A stretch of DNA of 64,000 bases. Origin: Nipponacmea schrenckii (taxonomy: Eukaryota; Mollusca; Gastropoda; Lottiidae). Of the stretch, positions 36,301 through 42,101 are shown in pieces; positions within the stretch are counted from its first letter, which is position 1; each line of letters begins with the position of its first letter. Position numbers and translations under genes: made by a program. The notes under the pieces were generated by a model. It did no database searches, was not told the DNA's origin, and worked only from the letters and a program-made list of their open reading frames with translations. Location of the stretch: assembly GCA_030562195.1 (NCBI GenBank), contig CM060201.1, positions 33,338,067 to 33,402,066 of the forward strand, read 5' to 3'.

Positions 36301-39300
36301 TTTTCATCTTGGAATGTCAAACAAATTTGAACAATCTTTTACACTTGTATTATTCTTGTTACAAATATTATAAATTCATAGCCTTTTCATCTGGGAATGT
36401 CAAACAAATTTGAACAATCTTTTACACTTATCATTAAGCCCAGATATTTAAACATGGAAACACTGTATTATTATCACCCATTTCGCGCCCATCCGTCCGT
36501 TCGTCCGTCCACAATTGCTCGTAAACACTCTATTAGGCACAATACTTGACTTTGTGTGAGTGTACGTAATCACCCAAGGATTGTAAATCATCGAAATCAG
36601 AAACTATTTAGTATGAGTTTTTGCTCTTGAATTGCTCGTAAACACTCTACAACAAACAATCTTCTTGACGGATTTTTGATAAAACTTGGTGTGGGCTTTT
36701 ATAACAATTTTCAAGAAATATTTTTGAGCTTTTGTCTGATATATTATTCAAAATTAATGCTGCCAGTGTGCCTACATTACCTTGCCTGGCAAGCTATCTC
36801 TTTAGATTTCAGCCTTTCCATAAGTCTAAGGTGATATTTGATTAAATTGGCAACGCACTTCATAAAAGTTTTCTATTTTTATTCCTACATCATTACTCTC
36901 CATTTCTCTAAATGTAAGAATTTATTTTTTCTCCATTCTGACTAATAAAGTTATTACCATCACATGTTCTATCTACCAGAGCATAATAGTGTAGCTTTAA
37001 TGGAATAATCAACGGAGCTAGGCTTATCTTGGGCCAATTATAACAAAGGTTACAAAAAAAGACTTATTTTCATAAAAAATGAACAATTTATAAGGAAGAT
37101 AGCCAATAAAGATATTGAACTACAATGTTATTTGTTGCTATGCTTTAATTATATATTAGAAAAAGTGATTTAGGTAAAAGCTTGACATTTAGATATAAAT
37201 ACTTTGATTCCAGATGGTCCAGGTGGTACAGATACTGATAACAGTACGGCCTTAATTGGAGGAGTAGTTGGTGCTGTTTTAGCTGTGATAATTATTATTA
37301 TATTTGTTGTGTTAATTATTCGACGAAAGAAAATCAAATCACCAGGTAAATTTTTTTTTATTTATTCTTTTTATGTCTGGTATGTTTTACCCTGTCTCGA
37401 ATGGCATTAAGCATAAATTGAATGAGAATACTTTAAAAACGTTTTACTTTGTTTCTGATCCAAATTTAGAAGTTTTTTGTCTATTTTGATATTTGTTGTT
37501 AAAACACAAAACAATGTTTAGTTCTTAATCATATATAGGCTTATTGTCAATTTCTTTTGATAGGTAAAAATAAAGAGAGCGACTCCCAATTGTAAGTATT
37601 CTATGAATTGAATCAAAAGAGAATGAAAATGAAGACTGTATATTTATCTCCATAATTAAATTAACTTAAATTCATTTCTAACATAAATATATATATAATT
37701 CCAATTTACACTTTACTACCCCATTGTTTTATTTTAGCCTTTTTGTAAACTAGGTTTTATATTTCAGAGTTTTAAATGAAACACCATCATCAAATCAGAT
37801 GAGTATGTTATTTTACAACTTACTTATACTACTCAAAATAAGTATTTCAGAGTATAACGTATAGGTATTAACTGAATTCTGTTTCTTATCGTATTGTGTA
37901 TTATATCTTTCCAGTAATAGACGAGAATCCAGCTTACGTGAGTGTCGATGACCTACAAAATGATAAGCAAGTAAATAATGAAGACTGTGCAACACTAGTA
38001 TCACCTACTTACGCTGCTGTAAAGAAAACCAATAAATCAAAACAAGTAGCTGAAGGTGCAGTGACTAAGAAAAAAAAGAAAGAGACTAACAAGGAAGGTA
38101 TGAATTAAGTTACATGTATACACAGCTAGAATTATAACAATACAATGGATATTTACCAGTTGCCTTTTTTTACAGGAGTTACCCATATATCTTTACCATA
38201 TCATACAATTTGATCTGAACCAGATGAGACTGACACAACCTGCTGAATGTTTCTAACGCGACATTGATTTTAACACATGATCCTGCCCACAGTTAAAGCT
38301 GATAATCCTGATTAATTAAAATGTTCTAAATCAGAAATATATTTCTACAGGATTTTCTTTTTGATTTCACTTTCCTTGTTTTCAAGATAAAAATAAATCT
38401 AAGACAAAGAAACAGAATAAAGTTACCATGGTAGAAAATCAGAATCCTCAAACGAAGAAGCGTGGTAAGAACTAAATTTTAATGACATTCTACCGCCGAT
38501 TATTACTCATGTCACTGATATCTATTATTAGATTATAGAGGACTAATTATATAATTATAAAATATCAACGTGTACATTATTTACTGTTTAATAGATTTCA
38601 ATATGTTCATGAAGTGAATATTGGAGATTTTTAGATTGTGTATTTATTCTAGGTGAAGTCTATGAAAATATTGGAATATTTTGGGAATAAAGTTTATGAA
38701 AATAGTTCTAATGAGGTAAGTTCGAATAGAAGTTTAATGTAAGAATATAATTTAAAAAGTTATCACTATACGCTGTTGACAAGACCGGTAGTATATTGTG
38801 GTTTATACTATAAAGGATGTAATATATTAGTTCTGTGAGAGTAGTTGAATGATTCGTGAAAATACAGTAATCGTGAACATGTGTTAGATAATTCGAGTAG
38901 ATATTGAAACTACAATTTTTAAAAAGAAAAGAGTAAATATCATTTGTATATTATTTACACCAGATCTATCAATATCAGCTATATAAGTTATATTTAAGGT
39001 TTCAGCCAGGCCAATATAGATAAAGTTACAATCAGGTATTTGAAAACAGGATATCAATTAAAACATTAGAAGCAAACTCAAAATTGTTGATTGTTTGTTC
39101 TCTAGATATCGTCGTAAGAGATATTTTAAAGACATTGTCCAATCCGAATAACAATGTTTGATACAAAGATCCCGTTATATTTATATTATAGATTACAAGC
39201 GAGCAAGTCAAAAATGATGACTTGGTATATGTAGATCTGAAGTTTGATAAGAAACCGTCCAATAAGGTGATAAAGAAACCATCTGAAGAAGATAAAGTGG

Positions 39301-39410
39301 AGTATGGTAGTATAGATTATGGTAAGAGAGGACCAACTCCACCTCCAGCTTCTGATAGTAGTGATGATGAAATGGACTATCTTCCACCAAGAAAAGACGA
39401 AACTTCTTAG
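5982..39410 (+). CDS. Multi-Ig, FN3 transmembrane receptor with ITIM-like tail (gene span, exons listed separately)
   Basis: This is a large spliced gene whose 3' exons are all in the window. In order the exons give Ig (5982-6318), Ig (20612-20881), two Ig (21056-21583), Ig (24402-24707), Ig (24870-25130), Ig (30640-about 30960), FN3 (31127-31438), a membrane span (37214-37345) and a tail from six exons ending at TAG 39408-39410. Almost every extracellular intron is phase 1, as is usual for Ig and FN3 modules. The layout recalls nephrin, Echinoid or CD22-like adhesion receptors, but I cannot assign an orthologue. The tail carries NPxY, YxN and ITIM-like tyrosines, so the likely role is cell adhesion or recognition with SH2-mediated signalling. 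The signal peptide and any earlier exons were not found. Three exons carry apparent one-base frameshifts, which may be consensus errors. Confidence 0.85.
6479..6576 (-). repeat. 3' LTR of Gypsy A
   Basis: It begins TGTAGGTGCC and ends near GGTACAACA on the plus strand. It matches 11668-11745 over most of its length. The outer edge is uncertain by a few bases and no clear target duplication was found. Confidence 0.6.
6975..8096. repeat. 24-bp minisatellite, about 46 copies
   Basis: The unit is built from ATGATCATTTCTAATTG followed by TAGCACT. Two main variants, GATC and GACC, alternate irregularly. Because 24 is a multiple of three, long repetitive frames are open on both strands, such as the eight-residue repeats MIIVLQLE and SATIRNDH on the minus strand. 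Three 25-bp units with TTTTTAGCAC or a close variant (near 7380, 7675 and 7840) shift the frame. The array lies inside Gypsy A beyond integrase, so it probably grew in the C-terminal coding or 3' untranslated part of that element. The frames are not independent genes. Confidence 0.9.
8500..9169 (-). pseudogene. Gypsy A integrase, decayed
   Basis: The minus strand from 9169 encodes VIPSSLRDQVLKLAHEGHPD followed by KQRLRTKRGIWVEKFCSSC. This is the HHCC zinc-binding region of a Gypsy integrase. Further left, phrases such as those around 8640-8750 keep the feel of the DDE core (text equivalent to NGQVERQNRSIMK and LPLTIQTENGPQF in broken frames). Indels and poly-T stretches prevent any continuous frame. 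Confidence 0.65.
9045..9993 (-). pseudogene. Gypsy A RT connection and RNase H
   Basis: Two overlapping minus-strand frames (9993-9631 and 9662-9045) cover this part. The first has RSFLGLVNYTARYIPDLSTV and the tether to RNase H with LVIADASPVGLGGIL. The second has CYASRSLTETERRYSQTEKE, LLTDHKPLECIY and YIPGSQNIADSLSRL, the classic Gypsy RNase H and tether. One frameshift near 9640-9660 separates them. Confidence 0.8.
10000..10884 (-). pseudogene. Gypsy A reverse transcriptase, partly unreadable
   Basis: Minus-strand 10884-10558 reads protease-to-RT linker and RT start (KKYPRLFSGVGKLKDFKLKI, PIAQQVRRVPYQLREKL). From about 10500 to 10000 the RT core should follow, but the DNA is full of stretched homopolymers and only fragments resembling an RT thumb can be followed. 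The plus-strand 107-residue frame at 10188-10511 is a shadow of this stretch. Confidence 0.65.
10889..11149 (-). pseudogene. Gypsy A retropepsin-type protease
   Basis: The minus strand encodes VPLQFIIDSGSSANCMGRDS, in which DSGSS is the aspartyl protease active-site motif. Upstream, near 11250-11200, the frame holds CRKRKLKGHFQKMC, a damaged zinc knuckle (one Cys replaced). This is the usual gag-protease junction order. Confidence 0.75.
11320..11628 (-). pseudogene. Gypsy A gag N-terminal part
   Basis: The frame starts with ATG at 11628, about 40 bp inside the right LTR. It reads RKWVRAFDLYIASKGQMNAD and PLHTAGMDVQEIFFTL, the pattern of gag proteins in K02A2.6-like invertebrate Gypsy elements. 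It ends prematurely at ESNVPFQRHIF, where gag normally continues to the zinc knuckle. Confidence 0.7.
11668..11745 (-). repeat. 5' LTR of Gypsy A, shortened
   Basis: It matches the left LTR but lacks an internal segment of about 20 bp. Immediately inside it on the minus strand lies AATTGGCGACGAGGTAGTG, the position of a primer binding site. I do not assign a tRNA. Confidence 0.55.
11925..12484 (+). other. GC-richer leader of the LINE, possibly a SINE-like module
   Basis: The composition is clearly unlike the surrounding AT-rich DNA, with CACTGGTCCCCCCAGTGGAC and GCGGGTCGTAAAAGGCGACT as conspicuous blocks. It leads directly into ORF1, so a 5' untranslated region with promoter function is the simplest reading. 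A separate short element cannot be excluded. Confidence 0.4.
12485..13030 (+). pseudogene. LINE ORF1 (gag-like), first part
   Basis: In broken frames the DNA reads WPRFLVIDSSDPERPLSSLS and KSIKKLRNGSLLVECSR. From 12800 it reads RITNVDRISIRRDGQLIATN and then CYNCQRFGHGTRTC, a CCHC zinc knuckle. This is the gag-like ORF1 of I-type LINEs, an RNA-binding particle protein. It is interrupted after the first knuckle by another LINE. Confidence 0.75.
13030..13970 (+). mobile_element. 5'-truncated LINE 3' end nested in LINE ORF1
   Basis: The insert encodes the C-terminus of another LINE ORF2: a hydrophilic stretch from about 13040, then FRLSSHDLNIEKGRYSNIEK and CLCCSKNEVEDEFHFLFICP, a zinc-binding tail seen in several invertebrate LINEs. 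A non-coding tail ends AATAAAGAATTGAATTGAAG near 13960. TTTGAT lies on both sides (13036 and 13966) and may be a short target duplication. After it, ORF1 of the outer LINE resumes. Confidence 0.75.
13970..14500 (+). pseudogene. LINE ORF1, second part
   Basis: In shifting frames the DNA resumes with CARCGQSG, then CCNCDGKHVAFSKDCPKW, the second and third zinc knuckles expected after the one at about 12990. A Ser/Lys-rich C-terminal part with KPSDSLSKNDKSGKK-like composition follows. Confidence 0.65.
14601..15800 (+). pseudogene. LINE ORF2 endonuclease and linker
   Basis: The frame from 14601 reads IIMQWNCRGLS, then CLQETFLKP with the catalytic Glu, GGVSIIVNR and CSIYLPPN. This is an apurinic-type endonuclease that nicks the target. 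The frame breaks near 14998, and PTYFCSRTKTFSHLDLTISS-like text continues in another. Linker sequence follows in two frames from about 15133 to 15800. Confidence 0.75.
15850..17035 (+). pseudogene. LINE ORF2 reverse transcriptase and thumb
   Basis: Successive frames give IIPIPKPGKDPTNPTNYRPI, then GFRSQRSTLDNLI, then NGVPQGSILSVTLFSIKIN. The YADD box is damaged: the DNA near 16465-16480 reads as a D-D-F-Q-M-C type remnant. The thumb follows with FKFLGLTFDSKLSFRPHIK and RALVRSKLDYGCQVYGSA. Confidence 0.75.
17320..17510 (+). pseudogene. LINE RNase H domain, truncated
   Basis: The frame reads FYTDGSKDGDKVAAATV and then FTAKLVAILQALEF, the first two catalytic regions (D and E) of an RNase HI domain. 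The rest is missing where the next element starts. Confidence 0.7.
17570..18034 (-). pseudogene. Gypsy B integrase core
   Basis: The minus strand reads YVLAIMDDYSRYPVVSIIKS, IRTDNGPPFQSDHFKNYAKH and RYPRANGQIEKFMNSLNTA. These give the D, D and E of the DDE catalytic triad. The C-terminal part is cut off near 17570. Confidence 0.8.
18430..18870 (-). pseudogene. Gypsy B reverse transcriptase core
   Basis: Broken minus-strand frames read MRYKRQNYGTKSAAEEFHEI, INVHDDIAIYGKTEKEHNQT and then the thumb. FGVSSA-type and FADD-type boxes are recognisable but altered. A frameshift near 18670 separates the palm halves. Confidence 0.65.
19300..19555 (-). mobile_element. LINE 3' end fragment
   Basis: The minus strand reads SLSFAAAELWNSRRFLIELK and then SFKRDLKTYLFRNYVI followed by a stop. 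This is the C-terminal signature common to several non-LTR element groups. A short (ATT)n stretch at about 19302-19316 lies at its 3' end and fits a LINE tail. Confidence 0.65.
19595..20640 (+). repeat. 58-bp minisatellite made of the next exon's acceptor, about 18 copies
   Basis: Each unit contains TATTACTATAATTACAG, then CCTGTATCTAGTGTAGAAAT and CACCAATAACAATG. The last unit is the true acceptor and start of the Ig exon at 20612, whose first about 30 bases are the same sequence. The array is therefore a tandem amplification across an intron-exon junction. Small variants (TTCC or TACC after the AG, AGTG or AGTA) are scattered along it. Confidence 0.95.
20612..20881 (+). CDS. Ig domain exon
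   Basis: The acceptor is TATAATTACAG ending at 20611 and the donor is T|GTAAATACG after 20881, both phase 1. The exon encodes one Ig domain: VNLECKTIGGYPLPNITWSI carries the first Cys and the core Trp, and QRLQCLATNGYGQSQTD the second Cys region. The first ten codons are the sequence amplified in the array to its left. Confidence 0.9.
21056..21583 (+). CDS. Exon with two Ig domains
   Basis: The acceptor is GATATTTCCAG and the donor T|GTAAGTATTG, both phase 1. The first domain has VQLECQVTQSNPVVTSYKWY and GSYSCSATNSVGESNRS. The second has TLTIPCIATSNPVPNNYTWS and TGQYTCTVSNIM. Both keep the Cys-Trp-Cys core and the Y-x-C motif of I-set or C2-type domains. Several N-x-S/T sites suggest an extracellular glycoprotein. 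Confidence 0.92.
21735..24430 (+). repeat. 77-bp minisatellite made of the next exon's acceptor, about 35 copies
   Basis: Each unit holds TTATATTATATTACAG, then ATGGTCCTGAAGTCAGTGTA, TCTAGAGTAGAAACTGATTA and TCATGGTACTTATTAG. The last unit is the true acceptor and first about 30 bases of the Ig exon at 24402. The gene-frame reading of a unit is GPEVSVSRVETDYHGTY followed by TAG, so no unit could serve as a through-read exon. Period is constant with few indels, so the array is probably young or homogenised. Confidence 0.95.
24402..24707 (+). CDS. Ig domain exon after the 77-bp array
   Basis: The acceptor is the final copy of the array (TATATTACAG ending at 24401) and the donor is T|GTAAGTG after 24707, both phase 1, 306 bases. 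It reads GPEVSVSRKETDIKENENLR, then INCTVKSNPPTNDIVWYQSN, and SDNYTCTARLDLHPTVGG. There is no ATG near its start, so a simple ORF search misses it. Confidence 0.9.
24870..25130 (+). CDS. Ig domain exon
   Basis: The acceptor is TTGTTCTTTTCAG and the donor T|GTAAGTATAC, both phase 1. The domain reads VFITCTVDSNPPASIKWFKD and TGNYSCLATNPVYINQKT, a standard I-set pattern close to nephrin- and hemicentin-type domains. Confidence 0.9.
25529..26008 (-). pseudogene. LINE RNase H domain
   Basis: Two frames give RIYTDGSHNPENSTTGLGIY, CSVYTSEMLAILYAV and then IELAWIPSHVGIQGNEIADE. The four catalytic regions of RNase HI, including WIPSHVGIQGNE, are present but a frameshift lies near 25765-25790. Confidence 0.8.
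26238..26820 (-). pseudogene. LINE endonuclease fused to post-RT segment
   Basis: One open minus-strand frame covers endonuclease motifs GGGITIYVREEIP, NVYLPPGKN, FCGDFNSKYVAWGS and GLLEFIEDNDTCLLNDGG. It then changes character at about 26340-26380 and continues as SIIQDVGEVPLKLRREEQAL, a sequence located between RT and RNase H in I-type LINEs. The open junction is a simple in-frame internal deletion. Confidence 0.8.
27430..30650 (+). repeat. 44-bp minisatellite made of the next exon's acceptor, about 70 copies
   Basis: Each unit holds TACTGTTTGTATATTTATAT, AGGTTCACTATG and TATAGTAATATT. The final copy (TATTGATATAG|GTTCACC) is the acceptor of the Ig exon at 30640, sharing its first seven bases. 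Between about 27900 and 30420 many units show runs of CCCC, TTTT or AAAA in place of the normal sequence. Frames open in either direction here are by-products of the repeat. Confidence 0.93.
30640..30960 (+). CDS. Ig domain exon with apparent frameshift and unclear donor
   Basis: The acceptor lies in the last repeat unit and gives phase 1, reading SPRLDTREDNKLKVPGNIGE. A one-base excess in the A-run near 30706-30710 shifts the frame. After it the DNA reads YPGANFQWFYKDNGSKIMIG and YYLNITNDDGLSNSLQFHLI, a degenerate Ig domain that lacks clear cysteines. No phase-1 GT donor follows: GTAATT after 30957 would be phase 0. The 3' boundary is therefore approximate. Confidence 0.7.
31127..31438 (+). 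CDS. Fibronectin type III exon
   Basis: The acceptor is ATTCAACTTTCAG and the donor CAAG|GTAGGT, both phase 1, 312 bases. It reads VPDRPQDVRLLNKTSDTICI, EWTPGFNGGASQSFIVQHST and LEPDTSYYIRVIASNKYGES. The EWTPG start and the Y-x-x-R-V-x-A-x-N strand are the hallmarks of an FN3 domain. A single FN3 next to the membrane after several Ig domains is the nephrin and Echinoid type of layout. Confidence 0.92.
31850..36430 (+). repeat. 83-bp minisatellite, about 55 copies, with higher-order structure
   Basis: The unit contains AATTTGAACAATCTTTTACA, CTTGTATTATTCTTGTTACA, AATATTATAAATTCATAGCC and TTTTCATCTTGGAATGTCAA. Unlike the three arrays upstream it does not include a splice site and ends about 780 bp before the next exon. 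A block of marked variants (TTGAAATGTC, AAAGATTATAAAATCATAG, AATTTAAACAATC, AAATTCTTAG in that order) occurs near 32330-32500, 33410-33590 and 36150-36300, so longer segments were copied. Confidence 0.95.
36431..37213 (+). other. Intron end with an unidentified dispersed-repeat look
   Basis: No coding content. AATTGCTCGTAAACACTCTA appears twice, near 36515 and 36633, with a tandem CCGTCCGT-type stretch just before the first. This resembles a short interspersed element or part of one, but I cannot name it. The last 200 bp look like ordinary intron leading to GATTCCAG. Confidence 0.4.
37214..37345 (+). CDS. Transmembrane exon
   Basis: The acceptor is TTTGATTCCAG and the donor CCAG|GTAAAT, both phase 1, 132 bases. 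It reads DGPGGTDTDNSTALIGGVVG, then a run of about 23 hydrophobic residues rich in Val and Ile, then the stop-transfer block RRKKIKSPG. This fixes the orientation: Ig and FN3 domains outside, following exons inside. Confidence 0.93.
37564..37591 (+). CDS. 28-base cytoplasmic microexon
   Basis: It lies between TTTTGATAG and GTAAGTATT. It continues phase 1 from the membrane exon and ends in phase 2, encoding KNKESDSQ plus part of a codon. The phase fits both neighbours, which is the main support. Confidence 0.75.
37768..37802 (+). CDS. 35-base cytoplasmic microexon
   Basis: It lies between TTTATATTTCAG and GTATGTTA. It enters in phase 2 and leaves in phase 1, encoding VLNETPSSNQM. Together with the 28-base exon it keeps the frame into the exon at 37915. 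Confidence 0.7.
37915..38097 (+). CDS. Cytoplasmic exon with NPxY and SPTY motifs
   Basis: The acceptor is ATCTTTCCAG and the donor GAAG|GTATGA, both phase 1. It reads IDENPAYVSVDDLQNDKQVN and TLVSPTYAAVKKTNKS, then a Lys-rich end. NPAY is a PTB-type motif, and both tyrosines sit in contexts that SH2 or PTB proteins could bind after phosphorylation. Confidence 0.88.
38387..38464 (+). CDS. Lys-rich cytoplasmic exon
   Basis: The acceptor is TTGTTTTCAAG and the donor CGTG|GTAAGA, both phase 1, 78 bases. It encodes KNKSKTKKQNKVTMVENQNP and then QTKKR. It has no recognised domain. Composition matches the end of the previous exon. Confidence 0.8.
38653..38715 (+). CDS. Cytoplasmic exon with two YEN motifs and an apparent frameshift
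   Basis: The acceptor is TTTATTCTAG and the donor GAG|GTAAGT. The incoming phase reads EVYENIGI, and the outgoing phase, fixed by the next exon, reads GNKVYENSSNE. One extra base in the TTTT run near 38684-38687 accounts for the difference. Y-E-N-I and Y-E-N-S fit the pYxN pattern bound by Grb2-type SH2 domains. Confidence 0.75.
39192..39410 (+). CDS. Last exon: ITIM-like and proline-rich C-terminus
   Basis: The acceptor is TTATATTATAG, phase 0, and the exon ends at TAG 39408-39410. It reads SEQVKNDDLVYVDLKFDKKP, then EDKVEYGSIDYGKRGPTPPP and SSDDEMDYLPPRKDETS. LVYVDL and VEYGSI match the ITIM consensus (hydrophobic-x-Y-x-x-hydrophobic). The proline block could bind SH3 domains. Confidence 0.9.
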   Translation: MTSEQVKNDDLVYVDLKFDKKPSNKVIKKPSEEDKVEYGSIDYGKRGPTPPPASDSSDDEMDYLPPRKDETS

Positions 39411-40769
39411 TTTTCATATAAAACTTTTATCTTGTATTATTATTGATGTTTAATTCTTAGATTTAGTTTGTAGATAACATCAAATTTATTAATTATATTT
39501 TAGCTTCAGATCTTTCTCTAATTGGAATACGATTTAGTTCAAACAAATCAGTATTCAGCCCATAAAATAAAAATCGCAGTAGATGAGCCTTCTGTGGAAT
39601 TGGATTTGACGATTTTTCGACTACAGTATTCACCTTTTTAATGAAGTTTGGTATGATCATCTAAAATGATGAGATCTTGGTTAATTTTGAATTTGGCTTG
39701 GTACAAACGCTTTAAAATTATAGCAATAGGATGTGTGACATCACGAACAGCTGATCAAGAAAAACTGCCCTTTTCTCGATATATGTGGGTAATGATATGC
39801 TGTTTTCAATCAAAGTTTTCCTCCTGATAACTGGAATATTCGCTTTGTAAATCTTGAACTTGCAGGCCACTTTTAACTGAGTTTTTGACTGGACCACTAT
39901 AAAATTGTTATAATATATAGCTCTGTATTTAATCTAATTAGGTCAAGTATTTTCTTAATAACAATGTAATATAGCAGTATACAGAGTGTGGGACTGCATA
40001 ATGTTACAATGCTGTCCTCCCATTGATCATACGATAGTTTAGTTTTATTTAATATTTAATATATATATCATTGTACATATATATATCATAATATTAATGT
40101 TTATTATATTATTTATAGATAAGTTTATAGTTTATTGATGTTTTAAGTTGATAATGACAGTTGTAGTTTATAATAAAATGAAGACGGTATTAATATTGTA
40201 ATACAGTGTATTAGTAATAAGCCTGTCGGTATATCAGTGTATATATATATCATAATATTAATGTTTATTATATTATTTATAGATAAGTTTATAGTTTATT
40301 GATGTTTTAAGTTGATAATGACAGTTGTAGTTTATAATAAAATGAAGACGGTATTAATATTGTAATACAGTGTATTAGTAATAAGCCTGTCGGTATATCA
40401 GTGTATATATATATCATAATATTAATGTTTATTATATTACTTATAGATAAGTTTATAGTTTATTTATGTTTTAAGTTGATAATGACAGTTGTAGTTTATA
40501 CTGATGTGTAAAGCCTCAATATGTAAAAAATAATTTGCTGTATTCAGATTGTGCCAGGTTGTAGGGTAACCATATTACAATATAGATAGTAAAAAGCTGC
40601 AAGTAAACAAAATAAACAAATGAGATACAGGAATCAACAAACATCTGAGAATAACGTCACAAAACGTTTACAAAAGTAATACTTGATAGAAGTAATTATT
40701 ATATGCAGGACTTAAACTTACTCTATGGGGGCTCAAATGGAAATGGAAGTGAGAAAATGCTAGATTCAT
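39411..40769 (+). other. 3' UTR of the Ig gene and downstream spacer
   Basis: A canonical AATAAA lies at about 39566-39571, roughly 155 bp after the stop. Further AATAAA copies lie inside the 164-bp repeat that follows. No open frame of interest was seen before the assembly gap. Confidence 0.5.
40075..40505 (+). repeat. 164-bp tandem repeat, about 2.6 copies
   Basis: CATAATATTAATGTTTATTA occurs at 40087, 40251 and 40415, an exact 164-bp period. The third copy stops after GACAGTTGTAGTTTATA. Each full unit contains ATAATAAAATG, an AATAAA hexamer. Copies are almost identical, so the duplication is recent. Confidence 0.92.
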
Positions 40770-41269
40770 NNNNNNNNNNNNNNNNNNNNNNNNNNNNNNN
40801 NNNNNNNNNNNNNNNNNNNNNNNNNNNNNNNNNNNNNNNNNNNNNNNNNNNNNNNNNNNNNNNNNNNNNNNNNNNNNNNNNNNNNNNNNNNNNNNNNNNN
40901 NNNNNNNNNNNNNNNNNNNNNNNNNNNNNNNNNNNNNNNNNNNNNNNNNNNNNNNNNNNNNNNNNNNNNNNNNNNNNNNNNNNNNNNNNNNNNNNNNNNN
41001 NNNNNNNNNNNNNNNNNNNNNNNNNNNNNNNNNNNNNNNNNNNNNNNNNNNNNNNNNNNNNNNNNNNNNNNNNNNNNNNNNNNNNNNNNNNNNNNNNNNN
41101 NNNNNNNNNNNNNNNNNNNNNNNNNNNNNNNNNNNNNNNNNNNNNNNNNNNNNNNNNNNNNNNNNNNNNNNNNNNNNNNNNNNNNNNNNNNNNNNNNNNN
41201 NNNNNNNNNNNNNNNNNNNNNNNNNNNNNNNNNNNNNNNNNNNNNNNNNNNNNNNNNNNNNNNNNNNNN
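40770..41269. other. Assembly gap (500 N)
   Basis: Exactly 500 undetermined bases. The round size suggests a default gap, so the real distance between the Ig gene and MAP10 is unknown. The frame that spans it is an artefact. Confidence 0.99.
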
Positions 41270-41447
41270 AGTTTTTGTTTACATCGCGAGTCGAAACTTG
41301 TAAAGTTTTTAGTGGGATTTAATCAGTCATCCAAATTTGTGTTATTTTTGTGATTTTTATCTATTTTAAGGACTGTTTATATATTTATATGGATATTTGC
41401 TATGTTTAAAGCGAACAATTATCAAAATTTGTGACCAAATATCCAAA

Positions 41448-42101
41448 ATGCCGGTGCCTGAAGTCGAAGAATCGTTGTTTTCGTTGGAATTGGTGATCGA
41501 CAAAATTTACATTCCACACGTCGTGTGCCGATTTCCTGCGGTGGCCTTCAGACTTTTAGATTTTCCAACCATTTTGATTAACCATGTTGATCAAGAACTT
41601 GGAGAAAGAATCAAATCCAAGATTTCAAGAGACCCCCATTACATTCCCCCTGATCAGTTTAGTGAACTACAGGACAATCATGGAAACTATATGGTGAAAA
41701 AGGGCAAATCATGTCTTTTTAAAACAAGTGTGGATTCTCTAAAAACTCATTTATCCAACACACCTTTATATGTGATGGCTCTGGACATGTATCCGGACAC
41801 TCCAAAGCTAATTGGAAATAGCAGCGTACCTCTGGATAGCCTGATGAAACATATTTGTGTGGATATTGCTAAAAAAGGTCTGACCGTGCCCTCTGTACAC
41901 GGGGATAAAGGGTTGTTTAAAATCTACAACCTCATGGGAAAAGAAATCGGTTACATCGTTCTTGGGTTTCGAATATTGTGTCTTGGTCCCAGCATGGCAG
42001 GTCACATTCCGAGCAAAGCTGCTGCAACCAAAATACAGGTACCAGGGCGCCGTTTCACTAAGGTCCGTAAGTATTTACGTATGTTTTATACTTACGCTTA
42101 A
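41448..42101 (+). CDS. Truncated MAP10 reading frame ending inside the MITE
   Basis: As assembled, translation from 41448 runs through the C2-like domain (LDMYPDTPKLIGNSSVPLDS, KGLFKIYNLMGKEIGYIVLG) and enters the MITE. There it adds RRFTKVRKYLRMFYTYA and stops at 42099-42101. The product would have 217 residues and lack the whole disordered tail. Confidence 0.75.
   Translation: MPVPEVEESLFSLELVIDKIYIPHVVCRFPAVAFRLLDFPTILINHVDQELGERIKSKISRDPHYIPPDQFSELQDNHGNYMVKKGKSCLFKTSVDSLKTHLSNTPLYVMALDMYPDTPKLIGNSSVPLDSLMKHICVDIAKKGLTVPSVHGDKGLFKIYNLMGKEIGYIVLGFRILCLGPSMAGHIPSKAAATKIQVPGRRFTKVRKYLRMFYTYA

Noticed and set aside
40703..41353. A 216-residue frame across the N gap
   Set aside because: It consists mainly of undetermined bases and says nothing about coding.
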